NCBI GenBank assembly: GCA_027493625.1
Contig: JAOSKM010000001.1
Location: 897,489-961,488, forward strand
Direction of reading: 5' to 3'
DNA length: 64,000 nt
Source of the DNA: Planctomycetota bacterium
GTDB taxonomy: Bacteria; Planctomycetota; UBA8742; UBA2392
Positions 16,109 through 25,260 of this stretch are shown piece by piece. Below the pieces are notes generated by a model. It made no database searches and was not told the DNA's origin. It saw nothing but the letters and a program-made list of their open reading frames with translations. Numbering within the stretch: position 1 is the stretch's first letter; each line of letters opens with the position of its first letter. A program made the position numbers and the translations under genes.

Positions 16109-18508
16109 ATGGCTGACGAACCGAAATCCGAAACCAGCGCCGGGCGTTTCACACCCGACGAAGTGATCGCCAAGCAGCGCAACAAGCAGCTGATGGTGAT
16201 GTCGGCGATCATCATCGTGCTGGCCGCGCTTGTCGCGATCACCCGCAGCACGCGGGAGACCGAGTCGCCTATCAAGGAAGAAACCCTGGTCGGCGGCACG
16301 GTCGAAAACCCGGTCTTCGAGAAAGACGACATCCAGCGCATCCAGGTCTGGCAGGGCAGCGGCGAGAAGTTCGAGCTGGTGCGTGCAGGCAGCGACTGGC
16401 GCGTTCCCGCGCGCTTCAACGCGCCGGCCGACCGCGCCGACGTGGATACGCTGGTGACCCGCGTGTTCGGCTCGTCGCGGCTGAACCGCCCGGCGACCAC
16501 CACCCCGGCGCAGTACCTGAACTACAGCCTGAACGACGAGGATGCCGTGCACCTTCGCCTGGCCGGGGACTCCGACCGCGAGCTGCTGCACATCCTGGTC
16601 GGCAAGGCCGAGGGCGGCACCCGCGACTTCGTGAGGCTACAGGGCGCCGACGCACCGGAAGGCATCTTCGAGCTGACCGGCCCGGGCGGCAGCTTTGACT
16701 CGCTTTACGGCGCCTTGAAGCTGGACTCTGCCGGCAAACCGCAGCCCGGCCGCTGGGTCAGCACCGAGGGCTTCGAGATCCTGCCCTACACGGCCGTGGC
16801 GCAGCAGCTGACCATCCGCGACGGTGAATCCACGCTGGTGTTCAACCGCAAGCCCGGCAGTGACCCGGGCGCTGACGAATGGCAGCTGACTTCCCCGCGC
16901 AAGGGTGACGCCGACAGCGCCGCCGTGCGGGGCGTGCTGGACGCGCTGTCGGGCTACCGCGCCGACGACATCGCCGGCCGCGACACCGACGCCGGGCGCT
17001 TCGGCCTGGTGCCGGCCGAGAAGGAAATCGCGATCGTCTACACAGACGGCGAACTGCAGGGCACCGCGCGCCTGTACTTCGGCAAGAAGGAAGACAGCCG
17101 CGTGGCGGTGATGCTGAAGGCCGCCGACAAGGGCGAGTTCATTTACTGGGGCGGAGACTACATCCTGAGCCGCGTGTTCCGCGCCACGCCCGAGTTCATG
17201 CGCAAGGTGCGGCTCAACCTGATCCCGGACGGCGTCAACCCGGACGCGCTGACCGTGCAGGACGGCGAGCTGGCCGTGAAGCTGGTGCGCGAGTCCGTGG
17301 GCGCCGCCGTGAGCTGGAAGCTGGAGCAGCCGCTGAAGCTGGAGGCCGACCGCCTCGCGGTTTCCAACCTGCTGGCCAGCCTCAACACCATGCAGGGTTA
17401 CCCGGTAAGCGGCGAGCTTGACCGTGTCGCGCTTGGCGTCGGTCCTGGCCTGTCGCGCCGTGTCATCACGGCCGTGTACCCCGAGAAACCGGCCGGCGAG
17501 GGTGACAGCGACGGCGACGACACGCCCGACCAGCCGGGCGAAGAAAAACCCGCCGAAGAAAAGCCGGCCGAGGAAAAGCCCGCCGACACGGGTCCCAGGC
17601 TGAAAACGTCCGTGCTGTTTTTCGGAAACAATCAGCAGGGAGAAGTTCCCGTGCTGCGAGTAATCGACGGTGTTGAGCAGCTGTACTGGCTGAAGGCTGA
17701 CACGGTGGCGGCGCTGTTCCAGACCGCCGGCGAGTACGTCAAGCTTGGCGAGATCGGCCTGGTCAAGGGCGGCGAAAAACTGGCGGACATCCGCGTGGCA
17801 AACGGCGACGCCGTGCTGCAACTGCAGCACAAGGAGCAGGCGGGCGGCCAGAAACAGTGGAGCATCGTGCAGCCCTGGGAAGAGATCGCCGACCAGCAGC
17901 AAGCCGACACGCTGGTGCGCGCGCTTTCGCGACTGCAGGGCGCCAGGCTGGATGCGCCGCTGGACAAACAGGCCCGCGAGCTCGGCGAAGGGCTTTCGAA
18001 GCGGCAGCTGGACCTGCAAACGACCGCGCAGAGCGCGTTCAGCGTGTTCATCGGCAACGAGCAGCACGGCCTGCTCGCCATGATGGTCAAGCGCGGCGAC
18101 GCCGAAGAATTCTGGCTGGTGCGCGATGACGACCTGTACGACCTGTTCGTCGCGCCGGCCGACTACCGCGACCTTGGCACATTCAGCGGCAAGGTTCGGC
18201 ACGTGCTGATCTCATGGAAGGGCCGCGCGCCCGGCCTGCAGCTCAAGGATGCGGACCGCACCAAGGGGCAGGCCCGCGCCCTGGCCGAGGAAGTCCTGCG
18301 CCGCGCCAATGCCGGAGAGGATTTCGAGGCGCTGCAGAAGCAGTACAATGAAGACGACGCCGCCGGCAACGCGACCAAGGTTTATGACGTCAGCCCGGAG
18401 GTCGGCTTCGTGAAGCCGTTCCTGCGCCTGTCGAAAGAGCTGAAGGTCGGCGAGGCTGGCCTGGTGGAGTCCACGTTCGGTTACCACGTGATCAAGCGGA
18501 TCGAGTAA
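16109..18508 (+). CDS. DUF4340 protein fused to a parvulin-type peptidyl-prolyl isomerase
   Basis: Start is ATG 16109, 40 nt after the GldG stop. The 799-residue protein has a cytoplasmic tail, one membrane helix (LMVMSAIIIVLAALVAITRS) and DUF4340-type beta-rich units (about 60-430 and 480-690) typical of proteins next to GldG-like genes. A Glu/Lys/Pro linker (about 460-500) separates them. Residues about 690-799 look like a PpiC/parvulin domain: VRHVLISWKG, AEEVLRRANAGEDFEALQKQ, and a C-terminal STFGYHVIKRIE that matches the family's FGYHiIkv end. The fusion suggests a periplasmic folding role for the exporter. Isomerase activity is inferred from similarity only. Confidence 0.75.
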   Translation: MADEPKSETSAGRFTPDEVIAKQRNKQLMVMSAIIIVLAALVAITRSTRETESPIKEETLVGGTVENPVFEKDDIQRIQVWQGSGEKFELVRAGSDWRVPARFNAPADRADVDTLVTRVFGSSRLNRPATTTPAQYLNYSLNDEDAVHLRLAGDSDRELLHILVGKAEGGTRDFVRLQGADAPEGIFELTGPGGSFDSLYGALKLDSAGKPQPGRWVSTEGFEILPYTAVAQQLTIRDGESTLVFNRKPGSDPGADEWQLTSPRKGDADSAAVRGVLDALSGYRADDIAGRDTDAGRFGLVPAEKEIAIVYTDGELQGTARLYFGKKEDSRVAVMLKAADKGEFIYWGGDYILSRVFRATPEFMRKVRLNLIPDGVNPDALTVQDGELAVKLVRESVGAAVSWKLEQPLKLEADRLAVSNLLASLNTMQGYPVSGELDRVALGVGPGLSRRVITAVYPEKPAGEGDSDGDDTPDQPGEEKPAEEKPAEEKPADTGPRLKTSVLFFGNNQQGEVPVLRVIDGVEQLYWLKADTVAALFQTAGEYVKLGEIGLVKGGEKLADIRVANGDAVLQLQHKEQAGGQKQWSIVQPWEEIADQQQADTLVRALSRLQGARLDAPLDKQARELGEGLSKRQLDLQTTAQSAFSVFIGNEQHGLLAMMVKRGDAEEFWLVRDDDLYDLFVAPADYRDLGTFSGKVRHVLISWKGRAPGLQLKDADRTKGQARALAEEVLRRANAGEDFEALQKQYNEDDAAGNATKVYDVSPEVGFVKPFLRLSKELKVGEAGLVESTFGYHVIKRIE

Positions 18509-18511
18509 AGC

Positions 18512-20457
18512 ATGGAAGCAACCGAGTCACCCGGTTTCTTCAAGCGCCTGTTCCTGAACCCGCTCGCGGTGCGTGAGCTGCGTGTCGCATGCCGCAGCTG
18601 GAAGCTGGTGATTATCCTTACGGCATATCTGCTGATCCAGGGTGCCATCCTTGCAATATGGGTGTACGCCCAGTCCACCGGCAAGGGCATGTACAAGGAC
18701 CCCACCAGCATAGGCAGCGGCCTGTTCATTACCCTGTCGACCGTGCTGGTGGTGGTGGTGATGCTGGTGTTCCCGGCTTTCTCGAGTACCGCCATCGCCA
18801 GTGAGCACGAGCGAAAATCGTTCGACCTGCTGCTGCTGACGCCCTTGAGCCCGTGGGAAATCGCGATCGGCAAGTTCTTCGCCGCGGCGCTGCAGGCCAG
18901 CATCTTCCTGGTCGCCACCGTGCCGCTGTTCGCGATCGCCAACCTGTTCGGTGGCATCGATCCCGGCGTGTTCTTCTTCACACTGTGGGTGCTGATCCTG
19001 CTTTCGCTGCTGATCAGCTTCGTGGGCGTTTACGCTTCCAGCCTGGTCAAGAAGGCGATCCCGGCCGTGCTGGTGACCTACCTGTTCGCGTTCGTGCTGG
19101 GTTTCCTGCTGCTGCTGGTGTTCATCACGCTGCAGGTACTGGCGGCGTTCGTGGGCGCGGCGTTCCCGCTGGTGTCGTTCTTCAGTTCGCCGACGCTCGA
19201 GGAAGGCGTTTATTACCTGGCGTCTCTGACGGTGACCTGCGCGATCTACTGCACCTTCCTGTTTATCTCGACCACCAATCGCCTGAAGCCGACCTCGCAC
19301 AACAAGAGCACCGCCCTGCGCCTGTTCTGGAGCGTAGTGGTGCTTGTCGTGCCGGTACAGGTGGGCAGCTACTTCATGGTGGCGCGCCTGCCTTCGCACA
19401 ACGCGGCGTTCGGCACCCTGGTTGTGGGCGCCGTCTACCTGGTGCTGATCCTTTGCATACCGGCGCTGACCGCGCCCGCGGAGGCCCCTGTGCCCAGCCG
19501 TCGCGTGCGCCGCGAAATGGAAAAGCTGCCCGCCGGACTGATGAAGGGCGGAGGCCGGCTGTTCTTCCCTGGCGGCGACCGCGGCGCCCTGCATACCGCG
19601 ATCGTTACCGTGCTCGGCCTGGTGCTGATGGCCGGCGCGGCGTGGTTCTGCTACTCCCATCTCGAAGCCCGCACCGAAGGCGACAAGGCGGCCCTGATCG
19701 AGGACTATGAGCAGGCCATGGGCGACGAGAGCGGCGCCACCATGCTGAGCGGCATGAGCCTTTCGCCTTCGCGCGTCGCGGCCGCGAGCATGCCGGAAAC
19801 CGAGTTGAAGGCGGCCGTGGCAGCGTTTCACGGTGCGGAGTCCCGGGGCTTCTTGGCGTTCCTGCTGGTGATGGGCGTGACGCTGCTGCTGATCAGCCAG
19901 GTGACGTGGCGGCTGACGTTGAGCGGTATATCAAAGTCGCTTTCGGGTGTGCTGGCGGGCCTGCTGGTGGCCGTGCTGTTGATCGTGCCGTACATCGCGC
20001 AGGCAGTGGGCGGTTCCGAAACCGACGTTGAAGAGCAGAAGGTGGCACAGTTTTCGCCGATCCAGGCCGGCATCAACGCGGTGATCTGGGGCAAGCAGAA
20101 CGGGCGGGCGCAGATTCATGCAGGCGACACCGCAGCGCGCCTGCAGGCTCGTGCCGACGCCCATCAGTGGCGCTGGATCACCTACTGCACCGCCGCCTCC
20201 GCCGTCGCCGGGGGTTGCTGGCCCTCAACCTGGTCAGTCGCCGCAAGATTCTGGAGCGCATCCGCAAGCTCAGCGAAGGTGGCCAGGCGCCGCAGCCGGT
20301 GCAGGCGACACAGGAACAGCTGGCTCAGGCCATCGCCGCGGTGACAGCACCTGAGCCGCCCCTGATGGCCCCGCCGGCAGGGCCCATGGAGTCACCCCAG
20401 GGTTCGCCCCAGGTCTCGCCGGATGACCTCTCCGGTCCTGAAGGGAACAGGAGCTAG
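18512..20457 (+). CDS. ABC-2 type multi-spanning permease (frameshifted near C-terminus)
   Basis: The protein starts with LFLNPLAVRELRVACRSWK and carries EHERKSFDLLLLTPLSPWEI, both typical of ABC-2 family permeases, with about 10-12 membrane segments. Near 20211 the frame breaks in GGGGG: the upstream frame degenerates while the next frame continues as LLALNLVSRRKILERIRKL to the stop at 20457. One missing G restores a protein of about 648 residues with a Pro-rich tail (PPLMAPPAGPMESPQG). It is the second permease-like member of the Gld-like cluster, 3 nt after the DUF4340 gene. The stop overlaps that of the opposite gene in CTAG. Confidence 0.8.
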
Positions 20458-21131
20458 CCGGGCTGTTGCTCGACTTCCAGGGCGCCGGTGGCGGGGTTCA
20501 GGTAGATGTTGTAGACGTCGCCCTCTTCGCAGGGCTCGCGGACTTCCCAGTGCATCGGTTTGCGCAGGAACAGCGTGGCGCCGGCCGTGCGCGGCAGTAC
20601 CTTGGGCTCCAGGGTGGTTTTTTCGGGCGTGGCGCCGTTGCCGAATCCGCCCAGGCTGATGAACTGGTAGAAGCCACCTTCCCCCAGCCAGGTCCAGGCG
20701 CCCCGCCACTGGGTGACTTCGACGATCAACTCGAACTCCTGGCCCGAAGTCAGCACCGGGCGACGCTGGCCGGAAAGCCTGCGTCCCGCGCGGTCCACGG
20801 GATAGAACAGCAGGTTGAGCTGATTGGTTTCTTCATCCAGTTTGCCGACTTCGATCTCCGCGATCTTCTGCCGCTCACGCGGCTGCACTTGCAGGCTTGA
20901 GGTCAGCACCGACAGCACCAGCGCCTCGATGGCCATCCAGATCACCAGCAGGCCGACACCCAGCAGGCCGAAGTCGATGATGGGTTCTACGCGTGAGGTA
21001 TCCACGTCTTCGCGGCGGCGGGTCTTCATCCAGTACCACACGCGCTGGGCCACGAAGGCGACCAGGAAAACGCCCAGCACGCAGGCGATCACGGCAAAAG
21101 CTTTGAGGCGGAAGTTGGGGTCGCCGTCCAT
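20454..21131 (-). CDS. Two-helix membrane protein of unknown function
   Basis: Start is ATG 21131, with CATAAT 6 nt upstream. The 225-residue protein has membrane helices at about 10-32 (AFAVIACVLGVFLVAFVAQRV) and 55-80 (GLLGVGLLVIWMAIEALVL), then a periplasmic-type beta domain containing Trp/Gly-rich segments (QWRGAWTWLGEGGFYQF). No family is recognised. Expression is probably leaderless. Confidence 0.65.
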   Translation of the reverse strand: MDGDPNFRLKAFAVIACVLGVFLVAFVAQRVWYWMKTRRREDVDTSRVEPIIDFGLLGVGLLVIWMAIEALVLSVLTSSLQVQPRERQKIAEIEVGKLDEETNQLNLLFYPVDRAGRRLSGQRRPVLTSGQEFELIVEVTQWRGAWTWLGEGGFYQFISLGGFGNGATPEKTTLEPKVLPRTAGATLFLRKPMHWEVREPCEEGDVYNIYLNPATGALEVEQQPG

Positions 21132-21137
21132 CACCCG

Positions 21138-21143
21138 ATTATG
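21138..21143 (-). promoter_or_regulatory. -10 element, leaderless placement
   Basis: CATAAT on the minus strand, 6 nt before ATG 21131. Confidence 0.45.
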
Positions 21144-22270
21144 GCCCGGGAAGTGCCGGCACGTCAAAGCCCGGCTCAACCCGCAGCGCGTCAACAATCC
21201 CGTTCAGGAACACCCGCCGGATGGCGTCGTAGCCCCGGCGGTTCGGGTCCTCCAAGTTCACGAAGAACCAGTAGGTCGGGTCATCCGCATCGTAGTGCTC
21301 GTTCGTGCGGTCCCGGCAGTGGATGCCGTGGCCGAGCATCACGCCGTGCACGTCCACCAGGTGCACGTGGGAATGCACGTCCGCGCAATCGCGCAGCGCT
21401 TCATTGAACGCGCCATGCACCCGCTTGCCGTCGGGCCATGCGGGCAGCCAGAACAGGGGGCCGGCGTTCTCGATGTCACCGACGCCGTCGGTAGGCTCGT
21501 AGATGGTTGCCAGCATCACCGCGCAGCCGCCGGGGAACTTCTCTTGCAGCGCCAGCGCCATTTCATCGAGCCGTGCCCGGAAGTTCCTGACCCAGGGCTC
21601 CGCCTGTTCCCAGCTTGCGCCGTAGATGGCCCCCTCCTGCGGCTCGGCCTTGCCGTAGTAATGAATCAGGTCGATGCCGCCGGTGGTGATGCACACGATG
21701 CCGAAGGTGTCAGGCTGATAGATCGGCAGCGCGGAGATTTCCCGCAGGTGCTCGATGCTGTTCGTGCTGTTGGAGGCTTTGCGCACCGGCCGCAGGTTTG
21801 GCAGCACGCGTGCAAGCTCGATGTCCGTCATCTCGGGGTAGGTTTCGTCGGCGTTCTCGCGGAGCAGCTCGAAATAGCCGTGGCCGCTCGGCGCGCCGTA
21901 GCCCGTGCTGACGCTCTCGCCCAGGCTGAGCAGCACCACCGGCCGTTCGCTCCAGGTGCGCGTGAACGCGCCGGCTTCGACCTCCGGGACCAGCAGGGCC
22001 CTCGCCCATCGGCGCGGGCACGCGCGCCACGAACCAGGACGACAGCAGCAGCAACGAGCTGGCACACAGGATGCCCGGCCGCAGGCTGAACCACCTGGGC
22101 GGGGTGCTGCGTTTGCGTCGCAGCCAGCCGACAGCCAGGGCGCCGAAACCCGTCAGCAGCACCAGCAGCGCAGCCCAGTTCCACCACGCGCCCGGCGTGC
22201 GCCACAGGCGGGAAACGACGGCCAGGGAGAAACCAAGAAGCCCGATCAGCAGAAGCCCGGTACGGTACAT
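21139..22270 (-). CDS. Membrane-anchored SGNH/GDSL-like hydrolase (frameshifted)
   Basis: The N-terminal frame starts at ATG 22270 and has about three membrane helices (TGLLLIGLLGFSLAVVSRL, WAALLVLLTGFGALAVGWL, GILCASSLLLLSSWFVARV). Near 21995 the frame shifts by one base (GGGCCC) and continues as LLVPEVEAGAFTRTW to the stop at 21139. The restored protein has about 377 residues. LSLGESVSTGYGAPSGHGYF fits SGNH block I (GES in place of GDS), CITTGGIDLIHYYG fits a GGND-like block III, and a late DVHGVMLGHGIHCRDRTNEHY fits block V. Lipid/ester or acyl hydrolysis at the membrane is likely; the substrate is unknown. Confidence 0.65.
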
Positions 22271-22276
22271 AACGTA

Positions 22277-22282
22277 ATTATA
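22277..22282 (-). promoter_or_regulatory. Perfect -10 (TATAAT), leaderless placement
   Basis: TATAAT on the minus strand ends 6 nt before ATG 22270. Confidence 0.6.
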
Positions 22283-22491
22283 CGACGTGGCTGCAACGAT
22301 GTTGGAGGAATGCCGTACTCCCTGTGCAGGGACGCAACACTGAAGCGCAGCTGGCAGATTTGCACGATGGCACGGCAGGACTCACGCGTTGCCCAACTGC
22401 ACTTTGCCCACGAAGGGCACGAATCAGCACGAAGGCACTGCCCGCTCTGAACGCCATCAGGACTGCTTCACACGAAGAACCGATTTTCTGC

Positions 22492-22683
22492 GGCCCGAAG
22501 GGCCCGACTAAGGTAGCCGGGCGCGTAAGCGCCCGGACCTCAAGGCAGTTTGTTCGAGCGCCCGAAGGGCCGCCTAAAGCGCGCCGCGCACGCAAAAGGC
22601 GGCCCTTCGGGCGCGCGACTCAGCACATCCATGGTCCGGGGGCTGACGCCCCCGGCAACCTTAGGGGGCCCCGTTCGGGGCCC
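22492..22683. repeat. REPIN-like pair of two-hairpin REP units with a nested palindrome
   Basis: Unit 1 (22492-22539) and unit 2 (22633-22683, inverted) share the layout: GGCCCGAAGGGCC-type hairpin, CTAAGGT(A/T)GCC, then a CCGGG...CCCGG hairpin with GCGTAAGC or GCGTCAGC at its tip. Between them CGCCCGAAGGGCCGCCT is repeated in perfect inverted form (17 bp). No gene is visible in 22283-22718; direct ACGAAGG repeats lie at 22408-22440. Confidence 0.8.
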
Positions 22684-22718
22684 TTTGTCCTCAGGTCAAC
22701 TCTGGAACTACCTCCGCG

Positions 22719-23183
22719 TCATTCCCCCTGGTATCCGGCCGGCTGGGCTTCGGTGATTTCGTAGTCGTCGGGGGTGGTGAAGGTACAGTGCAGCACCGGA
22801 TAGTGGCCATTGCGTGGGACCGCCACAACCCGATAGCGGCCATCGGGAAGCGCGACAACAACATCCGCCAGGACGTAGTCATCTCCCTCAAGCTCATCGC
22901 GTTTCAGGTTCAATCCGCCGCTTGAACGCGGGTCGGAGATGCGGGCCGGTGCATCGCTGCCGCTGGCCTGCGCTTCGGCTATGCGCATCCTCGCGCGCTC
23001 GAAAAGTTCCTCCGCATCCCAACGTGCCAAGGTCTGATTGATGGAGGCATTGTGAATCCAGCGCCAGGCGAAGGAGGGCTCCTGCAGCCATAGACCCAGC
23101 AACAGCGCTAAGATTCCCGCACCGAACAGCCCGCCCCAGGCGTACCAGACCACGCTGCATTGTTTGTGCACGGATTCGGTCAT
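22719..23183 (-). CDS. Single-pass membrane protein, array member 4
   Basis: Start is ATG 23183, overlapping the TGA of the upstream gene (ATGA). The 154-residue protein has one membrane helix (VWYAWGGLFGAGILALLLGLWL), a helical segment (WDAEELFERARMRIAEAQ) and a C-terminal beta domain. GDDYVLADVVVALPDGRYRV followed by VVAVPRNGHYP lines up with the corresponding part of the other three array members (a Y-rich strand, DG turn, VVA-P strand and an F-x-F/W strand). It lacks the RDARRAEGEQL motif, so it is the most divergent member. Function unknown. Confidence 0.65.
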   Translation of the reverse strand: MTESVHKQCSVVWYAWGGLFGAGILALLLGLWLQEPSFAWRWIHNASINQTLARWDAEELFERARMRIAEAQASGSDAPARISDPRSSGGLNLKRDELEGDDYVLADVVVALPDGRYRVVAVPRNGHYPVLHCTFTTPDDYEITEAQPAGYQGE

Positions 23184-23992
23184 GGCCCCCACGTTGATCC
23201 GAGATCCTGGAATTCGCCCTGTCCGGACGCCCACTCGAATGTAAGGCGTATGGTCGGGTGATAGTCATCCTTCGGTATCATGAACACTTCTGCCGAGCCA
23301 GGTGTGGGAAAACCCACCACCAGCGCGGGGTGGTAGTACTGGCCAGTGAACTCCTGCGCATGAATCTGGCTGGCATTTCGGAATTCATCCGTTTTGGCGT
23401 AGTGAACACGCAAATGATCTCTTAACGATCTGGCCAGTTGCTCGCCTTCTGCCTGGCGTGCATCCCGCCCACCTGAGGCTCTGATCGGAAGTACCGCGAG
23501 AAAGAGAGCCGGAAGCACGAAGCCGACCAGCGCTCCCGTGGCGAACGCCCTGAGGCGCGTCCTGGGTCGCGGTTCGGGCTCGCTGAACTTGAGCTCTAGT
23601 GTGTCCACTCGAACTCCGGGGTGGTCTCCTTGAATGTGGCTTTGCACTGGCAGGTTGGTTGGCCGTACTTGATCAGTGTAGCGCTCAGCTTGAACCCCCT
23701 GGCCATCGCTTTCCATCTGGTTGCTGATGTCCGCGTTGCGGGTGCGCAGCGCGCCTGGCGGCACTTCCATGCCCATCAGCGTGGGCTCGATGCGGCCGTG
23801 ACGTTCCCGGTACAGGCGCACGTGCTCGGCCATCACGAACAAGTTTGATTCGGTGTCGTGCACGGCCTGTTCGCGGTTCATGTTGCGCAGGTGCACCTGT
23901 GAGTAGATCACCGCGAAAGCCAGCCCGCTGAAGCACAGGGCCAGCACTATCACGAACCCCCACTCACCCGCGTTGGTCGGCAGCTTCAGCAT
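23180..23992 (-). CDS. Two-helix membrane protein with RDARQAEGEQL motif, array member 3
   Basis: The 270-residue protein has an N-terminal helix (FVIVLALCFSGLAFAVIYSQV), a 100-residue extracytoplasmic or cytoplasmic section, a second helix (ALVGFVLPALFLAVLPIRA), then SGGRDARQAEGEQLARSLRD and a C-terminal domain with GQYYHPALVVGF and LTFEWASG. The motif after the helix and the YY/F-x-W pattern are shared with its neighbours. It lies 85 nt after array member 2, with a 9-bp hairpin in between. Confidence 0.65.
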   Translation of the reverse strand: MLKLPTNAGEWGFVIVLALCFSGLAFAVIYSQVHLRNMNREQAVHDTESNLFVMAEHVRLYRERHGRIEPTLMGMEVPPGALRTRNADISNQMESDGQGVQAERYTDQVRPTNLPVQSHIQGDHPGVRVDTLELKFSEPEPRPRTRLRAFATGALVGFVLPALFLAVLPIRASGGRDARQAEGEQLARSLRDHLRVHYAKTDEFRNASQIHAQEFTGQYYHPALVVGFPTPGSAEVFMIPKDDYHPTIRLTFEWASGQGEFQDLGSTWGP

Positions 23993-24027
23993 GTGTGCGG
24001 TTGATCCAGGTGCTCACTCCCGCAACA

Positions 24028-24049
24028 GGCCCGACAGGATTGTCGGGCC
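24028..24049. terminator. Hairpin between array genes 2 and 3
   Basis: GGCCCGACA / TGTCGGGCC, 9-bp perfect stem with GGAT loop. No T-run on the minus strand, so it may be an attenuating or RNA-stabilising structure rather than a full terminator. Confidence 0.45.
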
Positions 24050-24076
24050 CACCCAACATATCCATTGCTGTAGAAC

Positions 24077-24739
24077 TCAGCGCTGCTGCTCTGTCTGCTC
24101 CCAGCGGATGGTTGATTCGCCGGTATCCCATTTGAAGTCGATGCTGCCGAAGCCGTCGCCTCGATTGGTCGGGTATACGTAGATGCGGGCGGTGCCGGCA
24201 TCCAGGCGCACGATGCGCGCTTCGACGCCGTAGTACTTTCCCGCGAAAGCGCTGGTGGCGACTTCCTGCTCCAGCGCGGCGTGTACTTCTTCGAAGCTCT
24301 TGCCCTTGTTGTGCTGCACCCGGCAGAAGTCCCGGGCGCTGCCCATCAGCTGCTCGCCCTCGGCACGCCGGGCGTCGCGACTTCCGCCGTGGCCGGAGAT
24401 CGGTATCAGCAGCAACAGCAGCATCCCCACCACGACCACAGCCAGAATCCCGCCCGGATTGCGGCCGAACCAGCGCAGCACACGCACAGGCGTTGCCAGT
24501 ATGCCTAGCAGCGAACGGCCCAGGTTGGGCAGCTCGTCAAACCACTCATTGAGCCGCCCCCACAGCTTGCGTAAACCGTGCCCCCCGGGGTCGCGATCCT
24601 GTGTGCGGATCGGCTGCGGACGGGAAACAGCGTTCAGCGATTCCCCGGGAGGCCGGACTGGCCTGGGCACGCGGCCGTAGCCGTAGGGCACGCCGGCGTG
24701 GTTGCGTTCAAAAATGCGCAGATCAAGCTCATCGTTCAT
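24077..24739 (-). CDS. Single-pass membrane protein with RDARRAEGEQL motif, array member 2
   Basis: The 220-residue protein has a basic, Pro-rich N-terminus (1-60), an amphipathic stretch, one membrane helix (GGILAVVVVGMLLLLLIPI), directly followed by SGHGGSRDARRAEGEQLMGS and a C-terminal domain (GKYYGVEARIVRLDAG, SIDFKWDTGESTIRWE). The start lies 3 nt after the stop of array member 1. The helix followed by charged helix and small beta domain recalls pseudopilin ectodomains, but no prepilin cleavage site is seen. Function unknown. Confidence 0.65.
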   Translation of the reverse strand: MNDELDLRIFERNHAGVPYGYGRVPRPVRPPGESLNAVSRPQPIRTQDRDPGGHGLRKLWGRLNEWFDELPNLGRSLLGILATPVRVLRWFGRNPGGILAVVVVGMLLLLLIPISGHGGSRDARRAEGEQLMGSARDFCRVQHNKGKSFEEVHAALEQEVATSAFAGKYYGVEARIVRLDAGTARIYVYPTNRGDGFGSIDFKWDTGESTIRWEQTEQQR

Positions 24740-24742
24740 GGC

Positions 24743-25228
24743 TCACTTCCACTCGATTCGTTTCCCGTCCGATTCGAAGTTGAAGTACAGGCGTCCTTCG
24801 CTGTCACTCTTTGAGACAGGCTTCGCCACCACGTACCAGCCCTGCTCATCTCGATACAGCGCGTCCTCAATCTCGTAGTAACTGCCCTTCAAGCTCCGCG
24901 GCTCGACACCCATCTCGCTGAGCCGCTGCGCCACCCGGCCCTGGCGCGCGAATTCGACGCGCGCCGAGGACCAGGCCGTACTCATCAGCTGCTCGCCCTC
25001 CGCCCGGCGGGCATCGCGCGTTCAGGAGGTAATCAGCGGGATCGCCGCCATCCCCAGGATGATGAAGAAAAGGCAGACGAAACTGACCTTCAGAAAGATC
25101 CGCAGGCCCTTCGCGCAGCAGGCGGGTGGCTCGGCGGCCAGGGGGGCCGTGGGCTGCCGCAGGTCCCCACGGCAAGGCAACGGCACAGGACGGCCGGGCC
25201 AGTAACTCGAGTATGGCGCCTGCGACAT
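24743..25228 (-). pseudogene. Array member 1, interrupted by an in-frame TGA
   Basis: Start is ATG 25228 behind GGGGGAAA. The first part has a Pro-rich N-terminus and a membrane helix (IFLKVSFVCLFFIILGMAAI) and stops with TGA at 25022-25024. The same frame continues directly as TRDARRAEGEQLMSTAW and runs to 24743 through GSYYEIEDALYRDEQGWYVV and GRLYFNFESDGKRIEWK. In the paralogues a Gly stands at or near the stop position, so a GGA to TGA change is the simplest explanation. Without read-through or an internal start (ATG 24985) the protein is split. Confidence 0.65.
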
Positions 25229-25260
25229 GGTTTCCCCCGCTTCACGCAATTGTCACGATT

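Noticed and set aside
25022-25024. TGA as a sense codon (recoded genetic code)
   Set aside because: Other genes in the window use TGA as a normal stop at conserved ends (for example vgrG, cyclase, UbiA), so recoding is unlikely.
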